Below, piece by piece: positions 38,377 to 47,727 of a DNA stretch of 64,000 nt (positions are counted from its first letter, which is position 1; each line of letters starts with the position of its first letter). The notes under the pieces were generated by a model. That model ran no database searches. It was not told the origin of the DNA and saw nothing but the letters and a program-made list of their open reading frames with translations. Where the stretch lies: contig LNDU01000061.1 in assembly GCA_001464735.1 (NCBI GenBank), forward strand, positions 62,001-126,000, given 5' to 3'. This DNA comes from Nitrospira sp. Ga0074138. Its GTDB lineage: Bacteria; Nitrospirota; Nitrospiria; Nitrospirales; Nitrospiraceae. A program made the position numbers and the translations under genes.

Positions 38377-39165
38377 CTAGTGGTAGCTCTCGGAGTCGCT
38401 CGGAAACTTGCCCTGTTCCACTTCTTCCTTATAACGGCTCAGTGCTTGGAGGGTGTCGGTTTTCAGGTGAGCGTAGGTCTTCACGAATTTCGGGGTGAAC
38501 GCATCAAAGAGTCCAAGGAGATCATAGAGCACAAGCACTTGGCCATCGCAGTGAGGCCCGGCCCCTATCCCGATGGTCGAGATTGAAAGAGCTTGAGTGA
38601 TCTTTTTGGCCAAATCGGCAGGTATCGCTTCCAGAACAAGCGCGAAGGCTCCGGCAGCTTCGATGGCCTTTGCATCCTGAAGCAATCTGGAGGCTTGATC
38701 GTCGGCTTTGCCTTGGACCTTATATCCGCCCAATGCATAGACTGATTGCGGCGTCATACCCAGGTGGCCCATGACAGGAATCCCAACACTCGTCATGGCG
38801 TTGATTCGATCTGCCATCACGGCACCCCCCTCCAGCTTCACAGCAGTGGCACCGGCTTGCAGCAATCGGCCCGCATTGCGCAAGGCCTCCTCTGTGCTGG
38901 CCTGATAGGACATGAACGGCATGTCCGCAATCACCAAAGCTCGCTGCACCACGCTGGCGACCAGTTTGGTGTGATACAGCATGTCCTCCATCGTCACCGT
39001 CAGCGTATTGGGTTTTCCCTGGATGACCATGCCCAGCGAATCCCCCACCAGCATCACCCGGATCCCCGCTTGCTCGACAATACGTGCAAACAGCGCATCA
39101 TAGGCCGTCACGACGGCAACCTTTTTCCGATCTCGCTTGTACTGCTGAAAATCGAGAATCGTCAT
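38377..39165 (-). CDS. panB: 3-methyl-2-oxobutanoate hydroxymethyltransferase
   Basis: 262 residues. It transfers a hydroxymethyl group from 5,10-methylene-tetrahydrofolate to 2-oxoisovalerate for pantothenate. VVTAYDALFARIVEQAGI, LVGDSLGMVIQGKPNTLTVT, ADMPFMSYQAS, VKLEGGAVMADRI and GIPVMGHLGMTPQSVY are the family blocks. IGIGAGPHCDGQVLVLYDLL is the C-terminal signature. Its ATG overlaps the metF stop (ATGA), so the two are translationally coupled, and its cofactor is made by FolD/MetF neighbours. Confidence 0.96.
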   Translation of the reverse strand: MTILDFQQYKRDRKKVAVVTAYDALFARIVEQAGIRVMLVGDSLGMVIQGKPNTLTVTMEDMLYHTKLVASVVQRALVIADMPFMSYQASTEEALRNAGRLLQAGATAVKLEGGAVMADRINAMTSVGIPVMGHLGMTPQSVYALGGYKVQGKADDQASRLLQDAKAIEAAGAFALVLEAIPADLAKKITQALSISTIGIGAGPHCDGQVLVLYDLLGLFDAFTPKFVKTYAHLKTDTLQALSRYKEEVEQGKFPSDSESYH

Positions 39166-40052
39166 CAGTCCAATTCGGCTTTGGTGATGATCTCGGCCAA
39201 CCGATGCGTGGCTTTGATCGCCATAATATGTACACCGTCGCAGTGTGGCCGAACCGCCTTGATCGTCCGTACGGCGATGTCGACTCCAACGTCTTCAGTC
39301 TTCTCCCCGGCAGCTTTGAGCTCGTCGATCATCTCGCTTGGCACCGACATGCCGGGGATGTTGGCGTTCATAAATTCCGCCATCTTCGCATTACGCAGCA
39401 ACAGGATACCCGCCAAGACCTTCACGTTGAACGGCCGCACCTGTTTCATGAAACTGGCGAAGACATCGGGATGATAGACCGCCTGGGTCTGAAAGAACTG
39501 GGCGCCGGCTTTCACTTTCACTTCAAACTTCGCCAGCACCGGCCCGACCAGATCGGCCTCCGGTGTAACGGCCGCGCCGATGGTGAACGCTGTGGACCCA
39601 TCTAGTTTATTGCCAACCATGTCCTTGCCGTTGTTCAACCCTCGGACGAGTTGCATCACCTGAACGGAATCGAGGTCGTAGACCGGCTTCGCTTCTTTGT
39701 GGTCACCGACCGTCGGATAATCGCCCGTGAGACACAGAATATTGCGAATCCCAAGCATATGCGCGCCCATCAGATCCGACTGCATGGCGATCCGATTACG
39801 ATCGCGACAGGTCAACTGCATCACGGGATCGTGCCCCAACTCATAGAGCAGGCGACAGACCGGAAGTGAGCCCGCACGCACCACGGCGGCGGTATTATCG
39901 GTGACGTTCACTCCATGGACACGTCCCACCAGTTGTTTGGCATTTTCCAGCACGGACGAGATGTTCGTCCCTTTAGGGGGGTTATATTCAACCGTGACAG
40001 CAAACGTTCCTCGGTTGAGAACATCGATTAGGCGCTGTGGCTCTCGACTCAT
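39165..40052 (-). CDS. metF: 5,10-methylenetetrahydrofolate reductase
   Basis: 295 residues; a flavoenzyme of one-carbon metabolism. It begins RLIDVLNRGTFAVTVEYNPP (the N-terminal Glu of EYNPPKG is the proton donor) and has NVTDNTAAVVRAGSLPVCRL, QLTCRDRNRIAMQSDLMGA and ILCLTGDYPTVGDHKEAKPV in order. FFQTQAVYHPDVFASFMKQV is the substrate loop. It is shorter at the C-terminus than plant/human MTHFR, as normal for bacteria. It lies between folD (10 bp) and panB (1-bp overlap). A separate MTHFR-C protein is encoded at 33683. Confidence 0.95.
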   Translation of the reverse strand: MSREPQRLIDVLNRGTFAVTVEYNPPKGTNISSVLENAKQLVGRVHGVNVTDNTAAVVRAGSLPVCRLLYELGHDPVMQLTCRDRNRIAMQSDLMGAHMLGIRNILCLTGDYPTVGDHKEAKPVYDLDSVQVMQLVRGLNNGKDMVGNKLDGSTAFTIGAAVTPEADLVGPVLAKFEVKVKAGAQFFQTQAVYHPDVFASFMKQVRPFNVKVLAGILLLRNAKMAEFMNANIPGMSVPSEMIDELKAAGEKTEDVGVDIAVRTIKAVRPHCDGVHIMAIKATHRLAEIITKAELD

Positions 40053-40062
40053 GGATAGCCCC

Positions 40063-40923
40063 TCATAGCAATCCTGCTGCTCTCTTGGCGGACTCCACCG
40101 TATTTTCCAACAGCATCGCGATGGTCATCGGGCCGACTCCACCAGGAACAGGGCTAATCCAGCCGGCCTTCTGGCTGACTGGTTCAAAATCGACGTCTCC
40201 GCACAGCTTACCCTCAGGCGTCTTGTTGGTCCCCACATCAATGACGACTGCACCCTCGCGCACCATGTCGGCCGTCACAAACTTCGCCTTTCCGATCGCC
40301 ACAAGCAGCAACTCCGCCTCACGACACACCGCTGGAAGGTCACGGGTTTTTGAATGACAGATCGTCACCGTCGCGTTCCGTTGAAGAAGCATGAGCGCCA
40401 ACGGCTTCCCGACAATATTGCTCCGTCCCAGCACAACCGCCCGTTTTCCTTCAATCGTAATACCGGTTGATTCAATCATCTTGATGACGCCTTTAGGAGT
40501 ACAGGCCTCGAATACTGGATGGCCTTCCACCAGCCGGCCGAAGTTGTAGGGATGAAACCCATCGGCATCCTTGAGCGGCGAGACGGCCTCCAGAATGACC
40601 TTGCTGTCGATATGTTTGGGCAACGGGAGCTGAACCAGAATTCCATGGATGTTGGGGTCAGTATTCTTTTTGTCGATCAGCGCCAATAACTCGGCCTGCG
40701 TCGTGTTCGCCGGGAGTTTGTAATCGTCGACATAGATGCCTGCCAATTCGCAGGCCTTTTGTTTGTTTCGAACATACACATGCGAGGCGGGATCATCGCC
40801 CACCAAAATGGTCGCAAGACCAGGTTTCATCGATTTTTTGGCGAACAGGTCCGCCGATTCTTTCGCTAGACGATCGCGTACTTGCTGAGCGAGCGCTTTT
40901 CCATCAATCAATTGTGCGGCCAC
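40063..40923 (-). CDS. folD: Bifunctional methylenetetrahydrofolate dehydrogenase / methenyl-THF cyclohydrolase
   Basis: 286 residues; first gene of a folD-metF-panB set. LATILVGDDPASHVYVRNKQ carries the catalytic Tyr/Lys region. DGFHPYNFGRLVEGHP, VVLGRSNIVGKPLALMLLQR and DVGTNKTPEGKLCGDVDF are the FolD signatures, with PVPGGVGPMTIAMLLENTV at the C-terminus. It is the usual length (~285). Expected to run in either direction depending on one-carbon demand; it supplies methylene-THF to PanB and MetF. Confidence 0.97.
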   Translation of the reverse strand: MAAQLIDGKALAQQVRDRLAKESADLFAKKSMKPGLATILVGDDPASHVYVRNKQKACELAGIYVDDYKLPANTTQAELLALIDKKNTDPNIHGILVQLPLPKHIDSKVILEAVSPLKDADGFHPYNFGRLVEGHPVFEACTPKGVIKMIESTGITIEGKRAVVLGRSNIVGKPLALMLLQRNATVTICHSKTRDLPAVCREAELLLVAIGKAKFVTADMVREGAVVIDVGTNKTPEGKLCGDVDFEPVSQKAGWISPVPGGVGPMTIAMLLENTVESAKRAAGLL

Positions 40924-41102
40924 GATCCCCCCTCCCTCTAACCATTCAAGTAGGTTAATTTCCGCAACTTAGCAGGGGAATTTTATGCAAGTCAACGCTT
41001 TGCCATCGCCGCTCCTTGCCTTTATCCTACAGCACTCTTTCTTGACAGGCTCTTTGCCCCTCCGGTACGATCATCACTGCTCACAACCTGGACAACCCAC
41101 CT

Positions 41103-42086
41103 TTGTTCGTCACATTCTATCGCCACATATTATCGGCTGCTGTCCTCGCGCTAGGCTTGACGGCTTACAGCGAAGCCGCCCAAATCATCGGCCTGGAGTC
41201 ACCGAATAGCTTTGTCGGCGACCCGTCAGGGAAAGACTATTTCATTTCCAACATCAACGGCGAGCCGGACGCGAGAGACAACAACGGCTTCATCACGAAA
41301 CTCGACACGGAAGGCAAGATCACCAACCTCAAGTTTATCCAAGGCGGTGTCTCGGATGTGCTGCTGCACGCCCCGAAGGGAATGGCCTTGATTGGGTCAA
41401 TGCTCTACATTGCCGATCTTGATCAGCTGAAAGGCTTCGATAAGACGACGGGAAAACTTTTGGCCACCGTCTCGTTTCCCTCCCAGCCCCACGGACAGGT
41501 TTCGCTGACCGACGTTGCCGCGTCACCGACCGGCCTCCTCTACGCCTCAGACCAGACGGCTAATTCGATTTACCGTATCACCCCATCAGATAATCACCGG
41601 GTTGACCTGCTAATTCACGACGACCGGCTTGCGGGCCCCGCAGGAATCGCGATTCACCCCAAAACGAATCATCTCATCACCGTGAGCTGGGAGAAGGGAA
41701 AGATCCTTGAAATCACGCCTGATGGACAATTGAGCGAACTCGAATCGAACGGATTTTTCACCAGTCGCTTTCAAAACCTGAGCGGAGTGGATTTCGATCA
41801 ATGGGGTAACATGTACGTGTCTGATTTTACAAAGGGCAAGATTTGGCGCATGACCAGAGACCATCGCTTCCAAGTTATTGCCGAATACCTCCCCGCCCCG
41901 GCTGACATCGGGATAGACCGCGCGAATAACTTGATCCTGGTGCCCTACCACTACATGCATGCCGCCGAGATGAATGGGCTTGAAACCCCGTCAGGATCCA
42001 AGCCCAAAGATGGAAAGCGTACACTGGCCGACTACGGATTCATTCCTCCGCCTCCCAAGCCCGGAGTGGAAGGAACGAAGAAATGA
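41103..42086 (+). CDS. Exported NHL/SMP-30-like beta-propeller protein
   Basis: 327 residues from TTG 41103; no ATG or GTG fits better. Signal sequence HILSAAVLALGLTAYSEAA with cleavage after AEA-like residues. Repeated propeller blades of the type GLESPNSFVGDPSGKDYFIS, PKGMALIGSMLYIADLDQLK, DVAASPTGLLYASDQTANSI and GVDFDQWGNMYVSDFTKGKI, with D-x-G-N-x-Y-V-S/A-D cores. It ends in a Pro-rich tail. Overlaps the next gene by 4 bp. The substrate is unknown; lactonase-like or scaffold roles are both possible. Confidence 0.7.
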   Translation: MFVTFYRHILSAAVLALGLTAYSEAAQIIGLESPNSFVGDPSGKDYFISNINGEPDARDNNGFITKLDTEGKITNLKFIQGGVSDVLLHAPKGMALIGSMLYIADLDQLKGFDKTTGKLLATVSFPSQPHGQVSLTDVAASPTGLLYASDQTANSIYRITPSDNHRVDLLIHDDRLAGPAGIAIHPKTNHLITVSWEKGKILEITPDGQLSELESNGFFTSRFQNLSGVDFDQWGNMYVSDFTKGKIWRMTRDHRFQVIAEYLPAPADIGIDRANNLILVPYHYMHAAEMNGLETPSGSKPKDGKRTLADYGFIPPPPKPGVEGTKK

Positions 42087-42784
42087 GCTCCTGTGCCTAT
42101 TGTCACAACCGAAAGGGCAAGCGCCCGTGCCCTGCCCTCGAAGGATTAATCTGCAGCCCCTGCTGTGGAGAACATCGCATGACACGGATTTCCTGTCCCA
42201 GTGATTGTGCCTATCTCGATACGGGAAGTGATTATCAGCAGAAACGACTCAGTGAGCAGTTCTTGCCCGTTCGGCGGGAGTTTTATCGAGAGTTAGATGA
42301 ATCGGGAGGGCAGAAAGCCGTCGCGTTGTTCAACCTGATCGAGGTCGTCATCTTCAGCTATTTTGAAGGGCGCCGAGATGGCCAGGACGCCGAGGTCATT
42401 ACGGCGCTTCAGGCGCTCCGTCGCACACTCAGTCCGCTGCATATTCCCGCAGCTCCCATGCCGGTGTTCGCCGAACACCTCCGGAAAGAGTACGAAACGT
42501 TCAGCAAGCAGAACCCAGAGCAGATCGCAGATTCATCGGATGCGCCGGCAGTCCTGGATCGGATCGACCGGTTCGCCTCGACGTTTTCAGGAAATGATTT
42601 TCAGTCCAGCCGGTTTCTTGGAGGGCTGATCGGTTATGTCAAAACGCACCATCCGGAGATCGCCGATCACCTGAAGAGGGAGCATGAGCCGGGACACATC
42701 TTTCTTCCAGGCCAATCGTTCAGGCCTCCATCAAATCCTGACGCACACACCCACGGTCCCGACTGCCACCATCATCGAGATTAA
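42083..42784 (+). CDS. Cysteine-rich N-terminal zinc-binding conserved protein
   Basis: 233 residues. The first 45 residues hold nine cysteines (CAYCHNRKGKRPCP, CSPCCGEHR, CPSDCAYL) suggesting zinc or Fe-S binding. The rest is helical, and the C-terminus is His-rich (DAHTHGPDCHHH), a possible metal-binding tail. It overlaps the propeller gene by four bases (ATGA), so co-translation is likely. I do not recognise a named family; together they may form an envelope/metal pair, which is speculation. Confidence 0.6.
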   Translation: MSSCAYCHNRKGKRPCPALEGLICSPCCGEHRMTRISCPSDCAYLDTGSDYQQKRLSEQFLPVRREFYRELDESGGQKAVALFNLIEVVIFSYFEGRRDGQDAEVITALQALRRTLSPLHIPAAPMPVFAEHLRKEYETFSKQNPEQIADSSDAPAVLDRIDRFASTFSGNDFQSSRFLGGLIGYVKTHHPEIADHLKREHEPGHIFLPGQSFRPPSNPDAHTHGPDCHHHRD

Positions 42785-42877
42785 CCGACCGTACCGAATC
42801 CAATCAGACAGCCGTATCCACATTTGTCGGTGCAAGAGCTGTTTGATATGAGTGGCTAGTCAAAAATCAATACGAAC

Positions 42878-43483
42878 CTACTCCACAATCGTGACCGTCA
42901 TTTCCACACGTTCTTTCGGATTATCCCGCTCATCGCGCGCCAGGTTGACGATCTTGTCGGCCACCCCAATGCCCTTCGTCACTTCGCCAAACACGGAGTA
43001 CTTGCGATCTAAGAATCGCGAGTCCTCGACGACGATGAAGAACTGGGAACCTGCCGTATCCGGATCAGCTGCCCTGGCCATAGAGACAATGCCGCGTTTG
43101 TGGGGGATGTCGCTGAACTCCGCTTTAACTGTATGGCCAGGACCACCCTGTCCATAGGTATCCTTTTTGAATGAGTCTTTCGTATTGGGGTCACCACCTT
43201 GGATCATGAAGCCGGGAATGACTCGGTGGAAAATCGTCCCATTGTAAAATCCTGATTTCGCGAGCTTGGTAAAATTCTCCACATGCTTTGGCGCGACATC
43301 CGAATAAAACTTGATTTCAATATCGCCGAATTTCGTCTTGATGATCGCCCGTGGCCCTTTCGGTGCCTCTGCCTTTGAGTTCGTTGTTGTATCAGCGGCT
43401 GCAACCGACCCGACCCCTGAAACCGACAGAGCCACCCCAACCAACATCCCCATCAGCATGGGCCATCCAGCTTGCTTCAACAT
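42878..43483 (-). CDS. Peptidyl-prolyl cis-trans isomerase, cyclophilin type, exported
   Basis: 201 residues from ATG 43483, with AGGAGG upstream. A signal peptide (PMLMGMLVGVALSVSGVGSVAAA) implies periplasmic location. The cyclophilin core is complete: FHRVIPGFMIQGGDP (catalytic Arg), GTGFGGPG-equivalent YGQGGPGHTVKAEF, SMARAADPDTAGSQFFI and FGEVTKGI. Slightly long loops are ordinary. It follows rnc on the minus strand, 56 bp away, and converges with the zinc-binding gene. Confidence 0.92.
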   Translation of the reverse strand: MLKQAGWPMLMGMLVGVALSVSGVGSVAAADTTTNSKAEAPKGPRAIIKTKFGDIEIKFYSDVAPKHVENFTKLAKSGFYNGTIFHRVIPGFMIQGGDPNTKDSFKKDTYGQGGPGHTVKAEFSDIPHKRGIVSMARAADPDTAGSQFFIVVEDSRFLDRKYSVFGEVTKGIGVADKIVNLARDERDNPKERVEMTVTIVE

Positions 43484-43539
43484 TACCGACCTCCTATACA
43501 ATTCCAAAACAAGGACGGGTTATTGTAACACGGACGGAC

Positions 43540-44247
43540 TCAACGTTCAGCCTCCTCCAGCGCTCGTTGCGCCGCCTCCTGTTCCGCTTCCTTCTTGCTG
43601 TGTCCTCGGCCAATTCCAAACACTCTGTCATTCGCCTGCACTTCCACTTCAAATACCTTTTGGTGATCCGGCCCGGTTTCGCGTACGATCACATACCGAG
43701 GCAGCGATTCATACCGTTTTTGGCACCATTCCTGGAACCGCGTCTTGTAGTCATCTCCTCCAGGTTGTTCTTGCAGGACATCGAGGTGACGCAGCTCATC
43801 GGTCAGGGCCTCAATGGTGAAGTTTCGACTCGCCTCAAACCCTCCATCAAGATAGACCGCCGCAATCACGGCCTCCAACGCATCCGCTAGCAGTGAGGAC
43901 TTGTCGCGCCCATTGGAAAGTTCTTCGCCACGACCAAGTTTCAGTCTGGCCCCGAGGTTCAGCCGTCTCGCGGCATTGGCCAAGGGCGCTTCGCTCACGA
44001 GGTTCGCTTTGAGCTTTGAGAGGGCCCCTTCACTCAATTCGGGGTATCGCCTCGCAAGATAATCGCTCATGATGAGCGACAACACGGCATCCCCCAAAAA
44101 CTCAAGCCGCTCATTATGCTTTCGACCAGAATCTCGACGCTCATTCACATACGATTTGTGGGTCAACGCCTCGAACAAGAAGCTCGGATTTGTGAATCGA
44201 TAGCTTGATATGGCAGGAGAAGAATCGGCTGAAGAAGCCGACGTCAT
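43540..44247 (-). CDS. rnc: Ribonuclease III
   Basis: 235 residues. It processes double-stranded RNA, including rRNA precursors. The RNase III signature NERLEFLGDAVLSLIMSDYL carries the active-site acidic residues, and LADALEAVIAAVYLDGGF the second pair. The C-terminal dsRNA-binding domain is DYKTRFQEWCQKRYESLPRY and GRGHSKKEAEQEAAQRALEE. It lies 13 bp after fabF, the common acpP-fabF-rnc order. Usual bacterial length. Confidence 0.97.
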   Translation of the reverse strand: MTSASSADSSPAISSYRFTNPSFLFEALTHKSYVNERRDSGRKHNERLEFLGDAVLSLIMSDYLARRYPELSEGALSKLKANLVSEAPLANAARRLNLGARLKLGRGEELSNGRDKSSLLADALEAVIAAVYLDGGFEASRNFTIEALTDELRHLDVLQEQPGGDDYKTRFQEWCQKRYESLPRYVIVRETGPDHQKVFEVEVQANDRVFGIGRGHSKKEAEQEAAQRALEEAER

Positions 44248-44260
44248 CGTGACACGCGCA

Positions 44261-45523
44261 CTACGCGTCCAGTCTCGTGAAGATCAAACAGGCGTTCACT
44301 CCACCAAATCCAAAGGAATTCGATAACGCCGTTTTAATGGCGGACGGTCGTGCCTTATTGGGAACATAATCCAAATCACAGGCCGGATCTGGATGATCCA
44401 GATTGATCGTGGGAGGAAGCACACCATGAAATAGCGCCAGAAGACTGAACACGGCCTCAATCCCACCGGCAGCTCCAAGGAGATGCCCGGTCATAGACTT
44501 GGTCGAGCTGACTGGAATGCGAAACGCCTGTTCGCCGAATACCCGTTTGATCGCTCGAGTCTCAATGGCATCGGCCATCGTCGACGTACCATGCGCATTG
44601 ATATACCCGATCTGATCGCGATTGATTCCGGCATCGTTGAGCGCAAGTTCCATGCAACGGACAGCCCCCTCACCCTCTTCTGGTGGCGCCGTAATGTGGT
44701 ACGCGTCGCTGTTCATCCCATACCCAATGATCTCGCCGTAAATTCGGACTCCACGCCGAAGAGCATGTTCCAGCTCCTCAATCACCACGACCCCCGCACC
44801 CTCGCCCAGCACAAATCCATCACGGTCCTTGTCGAATGGACGGCTCGCCTTCGTCGGCTCGTCATTCCGGAACGACAACGCCTTGGCTGCGGCAAAACCC
44901 GCCACACCCAAGGGAGTGACCGCCGCTTCCGCCCCACCGGCCACCATGACATCGGCATCACCTCGCTGAATCAGGCGGTACGCATCCCCGATGCAATGAT
45001 TGCCCGTGGCGCAAGCCGTCACCGCACACGAGTTCGGCCCCTTGGCTCCGATCCGAATCGCCACCTGCCCGGACGCCAAATTGATGATGGTCATTGGAAT
45101 AAAAAACGGTGAGACTCGACCCGGCCCCTTGGCTCTGAGCACATCATGATAGTGCTCGATCGACCCGAGCCCGCCGATCCCAGAGCCGATGTACACGCCG
45201 ACCTTCGTAGCCTCTTCCGGCGCGACCTTGAGGCCAGCATCATTCACCGCCAACTGGGCGGCGCCCACGGCGTAGTGGATGAACGTATCCATCTTTTTGA
45301 TTTCTTTTTTTTCGATGAACTGAGCCGGATCGAAGTCTTTCACCTCACCCGCAATTTGGGCATCATATCCCGTTGGGTCAAATCTGGTGATCCGGCCGAT
45401 CCCGGACTCACCGGCACAGATCGCCTTCCAGGTCTTCTCGACACCCGTGCCTAGCGGCGTCACGAGCCCAAGACCGGTAACCACCACACGACGTGTTACC
45501 TGATCAGATCTTCCTGCCGACAT
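44261..45523 (-). CDS. fabF: 3-oxoacyl-[acyl-carrier-protein] synthase II
   Basis: 420 residues; a condensing enzyme for chain elongation. [20 protein letters not shown] is the start. The active Cys is in [20 protein letters not shown], and the His pair is in [13 protein letters not shown] and [31 protein letters not shown] and [17 protein letters not shown] finish the protein. A ~10-residue polar leader (MSAGRSDQV) precedes the core. It is 2 bp after acpP. Confidence 0.97.
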   Translation of the reverse strand: MSAGRSDQVTRRVVVTGLGLVTPLGTGVEKTWKAICAGESGIGRITRFDPTGYDAQIAGEVKDFDPAQFIEKKEIKKMDTFIHYAVGAAQLAVNDAGLKVAPEEATKVGVYIGSGIGGLGSIEHYHDVLRAKGPGRVSPFFIPMTIINLASGQVAIRIGAKGPNSCAVTACATGNHCIGDAYRLIQRGDADVMVAGGAEAAVTPLGVAGFAAAKALSFRNDEPTKASRPFDKDRDGFVLGEGAGVVVIEELEHALRRGVRIYGEIIGYGMNSDAYHITAPPEEGEGAVRCMELALNDAGINRDQIGYINAHGTSTMADAIETRAIKRVFGEQAFRIPVSSTKSMTGHLLGAAGGIEAVFSLLALFHGVLPPTINLDHPDPACDLDYVPNKARPSAIKTALSNSFGFGGVNACLIFTRLDA

Positions 45524-45525
45524 AC

Positions 45526-45759
45526 TTAGGACTTTTCCTTGATGTAGTCTAGCGCCTTCCCAACGGTCAGAATCTTTTCTGCATCCTCATCGGGAATTTC
45601 GATCGAGAACTCTTCCTCCAATGCCATGACCAGCTCGACGGTATCGAGCGAATCAGCACCAAGATCTTCAACGAAGGAGGCTTCCGGCGTCACCTCATCC
45701 TCTTCCACCCCGAGTTGCTCAGCAATAATCTTCTTGACTCGCTCATCAACAGTTGCCAT
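45526..45759 (-). CDS. acpP: Acyl carrier protein
   Basis: 77 residues from ATG 45759, with GGAGG about 9 nt upstream; the longer frame would add 24 atypical residues. The phosphopantetheine serine is in [20 protein letters not shown]. Helices [20 protein letters not shown] and [20 protein letters not shown] are standard. It carries acyl chains for the fab enzymes and PlsX. It sits between fabG and fabF. Confidence 0.98.
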   Translation of the reverse strand: MATVDERVKKIIAEQLGVEEDEVTPEASFVEDLGADSLDTVELVMALEEEFSIEIPDEDAEKILTVGKALDYIKEKS

Positions 45760-45849
45760 CGCTATGACTACCTCCTTCCCCAGTATGACTCCCGCTGCAC
45801 CGCCACATGGGGATCTGTGACGCGCGTACATTCAAACGATTCGACGTGC

Positions 45850-46593
45850 TTATACCATCAACATCCCACCGTTCACGTGCAAGACATGACCGGTAATGTA
45901 GGCCGCATCCTCAGACACCAAAAACCGCACGGCCGCCGCAATATCCGCCGGCGTACCCAATCGACCCAAGGGGATTTGTTTCAGCAATGTATCCTTCACA
46001 TCAGCGGGTAGTCCATGGGTCATGGCCGTGTCGATGAAACCAGGCGCCACCGCATTCACCGTGACGTTGCGACTGGCATATTCCCGCCCGACGGTTTTTG
46101 TAAATCCGATCACCGCCGCCTTCGAAGCCGAGTAATTGGCCTGCCCCGCATTCCCAATGACCCCAACGATCGAGGCGATGTTGACGATGCGACCATACCG
46201 TTGCTTGGTCATCGGCTGCAAGACCGCCTTCGTGCAGTTAAACGTCCCGTTCAAGTTGATCTGAAGCACCAGATTCCAATCTTCTTCCTTCATCCGTAAC
46301 AACAAGCCATCGCGCGTGATACCGGCATTGTTGACGAGGATATCCACCTTGCCCCAGGCCTTCATGACTTGCTCGACCATCGCCTTGGTTTCATTGGCGT
46401 CGGCCACGTTGACTTTGATGTTCAGAGCCTTCCGCCCGAGCTTCTCGACGGAGGCGACCGTTTCCACGGAGCGACCGGGATCAAGATCGGCCACGGCAAT
46501 GTCGGCCCCCGCTTGAGCAAGGCATTCGGCAATGGCCTTGCCGATACCTTGTGCAGCGCCGGTGACAATAGCTGTTTTTCCTTGTAATGACAT
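45850..46593 (-). CDS. fabG: 3-oxoacyl-[acyl-carrier-protein] reductase
   Basis: 247 residues. SDR family NADPH enzyme: GAAQGIGKAIAECLAQAGAD is the nucleotide motif, NNAG the structural motif. Ser-Tyr-Lys catalysis is in NIASIVGVIGNAGQANYSAS plus KAAVIG. VNAVAPGFIDTAM is the conserved post-catalytic block. Length and order after fabD are typical of type II fatty-acid synthesis clusters. Confidence 0.97.
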   Translation of the reverse strand: MSLQGKTAIVTGAAQGIGKAIAECLAQAGADIAVADLDPGRSVETVASVEKLGRKALNIKVNVADANETKAMVEQVMKAWGKVDILVNNAGITRDGLLLRMKEEDWNLVLQINLNGTFNCTKAVLQPMTKQRYGRIVNIASIVGVIGNAGQANYSASKAAVIGFTKTVGREYASRNVTVNAVAPGFIDTAMTHGLPADVKDTLLKQIPLGRLGTPADIAAAVRFLVSEDAAYITGHVLHVNGGMLMV

Positions 46594-46663
46594 TAATACC
46601 CCCGAAAAACGTGCGAAAGTTGGAAACCTTGAATGTGCAAAGGTATCACCCTCGGGCGAACTT

Positions 46664-47602
46664 TCATACTTTCAAACTTTGCAACGTGGTTTCAAGCGAC
46701 TTCGGATCATTCACATTCAACAGTTTCGCCTCAGGCAGAATTCGTCTGATCAATCCAGTCAATACGGTGCCAGGGCCGATTTCGACAAACGTCGTGACGC
46801 CCATCCTTCCCATCGTCTGCACGGTGTCCTCCCACAGCACAGAAGAGGGTAGCTGACGAACCAACGACGCTTGGATCTCCTGTGCCCGACTGATCGCTTT
46901 CGCCTCTGCATTATTTACCAAAGGAGCGCTTAGGTCCGACCACCGAACGATGGAGAAATCCTTCGCCAATCGATCAGCTGCTTGCTGCATCAACGGGGTA
47001 TGAACCGGCACACTGACCGGCAAGGGGATGGCCTTTTTACAGCCTTGTGCTTTGGCCAATTCGATCGCCCGCTCTACCGCTGCCCGTTCACCAGCAATCA
47101 CGACCTGTCCCGGAGAGTTAAAGTTTGCTGCCGCGACGACCCCGACGGACGATGCCATGCGGCAGACTTCCTTGACAACCTCGGCGGTTAAACCCAACAG
47201 AGCCGCAACGAGACCCGTTCCTTTAGCCACGGCTTCGGACATGTAGCGTCCCCGCTTCTGAACCAGACCGACGGCATCACGAAAGGATAAGCCGCCTGCC
47301 GCAACCAACGCTGAATATTCACCCAAACTATGACCCGCCACCGCGACCGGCTTGACCCCAACCGGCTCAAACAGTTTCAACGCCGCCACACTGCTCACGA
47401 GCAAGGCCGGCTGGGTGAATTCCGTCAGATTGAGTCGCTCAGCAGGTCCACTGAAACACAACTCGGCGACATCATACCCCAAGACTGAAGAGGCCTCATC
47501 ATAGACGGACTTCAATGAGGGATGCGCGTCATAGAGCGCCTTCCCCATCCCGACCGACTGGGAACCCTGTCCAGGGAAAACAAGTCCGATTCCTAGAGCC
47601 AT
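46664..47602 (-). CDS. fabD: Malonyl-CoA:acyl carrier protein transacylase
   Basis: 312 residues. It loads malonate on ACP. VFPGQGSQSVGMGKAL is the start, GHSLGEYSALVAAGGLSFRD holds the catalytic serine, and PVHTPLMQQAAD the catalytic histidine. FVEIGPGTVLTGLIRRI is the C-terminal block. Between fabH and fabG; normal length. The 125-bp gap to fabH shows no terminator. Confidence 0.97.
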   Translation of the reverse strand: MALGIGLVFPGQGSQSVGMGKALYDAHPSLKSVYDEASSVLGYDVAELCFSGPAERLNLTEFTQPALLVSSVAALKLFEPVGVKPVAVAGHSLGEYSALVAAGGLSFRDAVGLVQKRGRYMSEAVAKGTGLVAALLGLTAEVVKEVCRMASSVGVVAAANFNSPGQVVIAGERAAVERAIELAKAQGCKKAIPLPVSVPVHTPLMQQAADRLAKDFSIVRWSDLSAPLVNNAEAKAISRAQEIQASLVRQLPSSVLWEDTVQTMGRMGVTTFVEIGPGTVLTGLIRRILPEAKLLNVNDPKSLETTLQSLKV

Positions 47603-47727
47603 GGGGCGTTAGATATCTTCGAAATTCTGTGTAAAGTCAACGAGAAAAGTTGTCATAAGCCGCCGCCTTCCCGCAATCACGAGTGTGGCCACCTTGGAAT
47701 AGTCCTGGATCATGACCTGGTCATTCT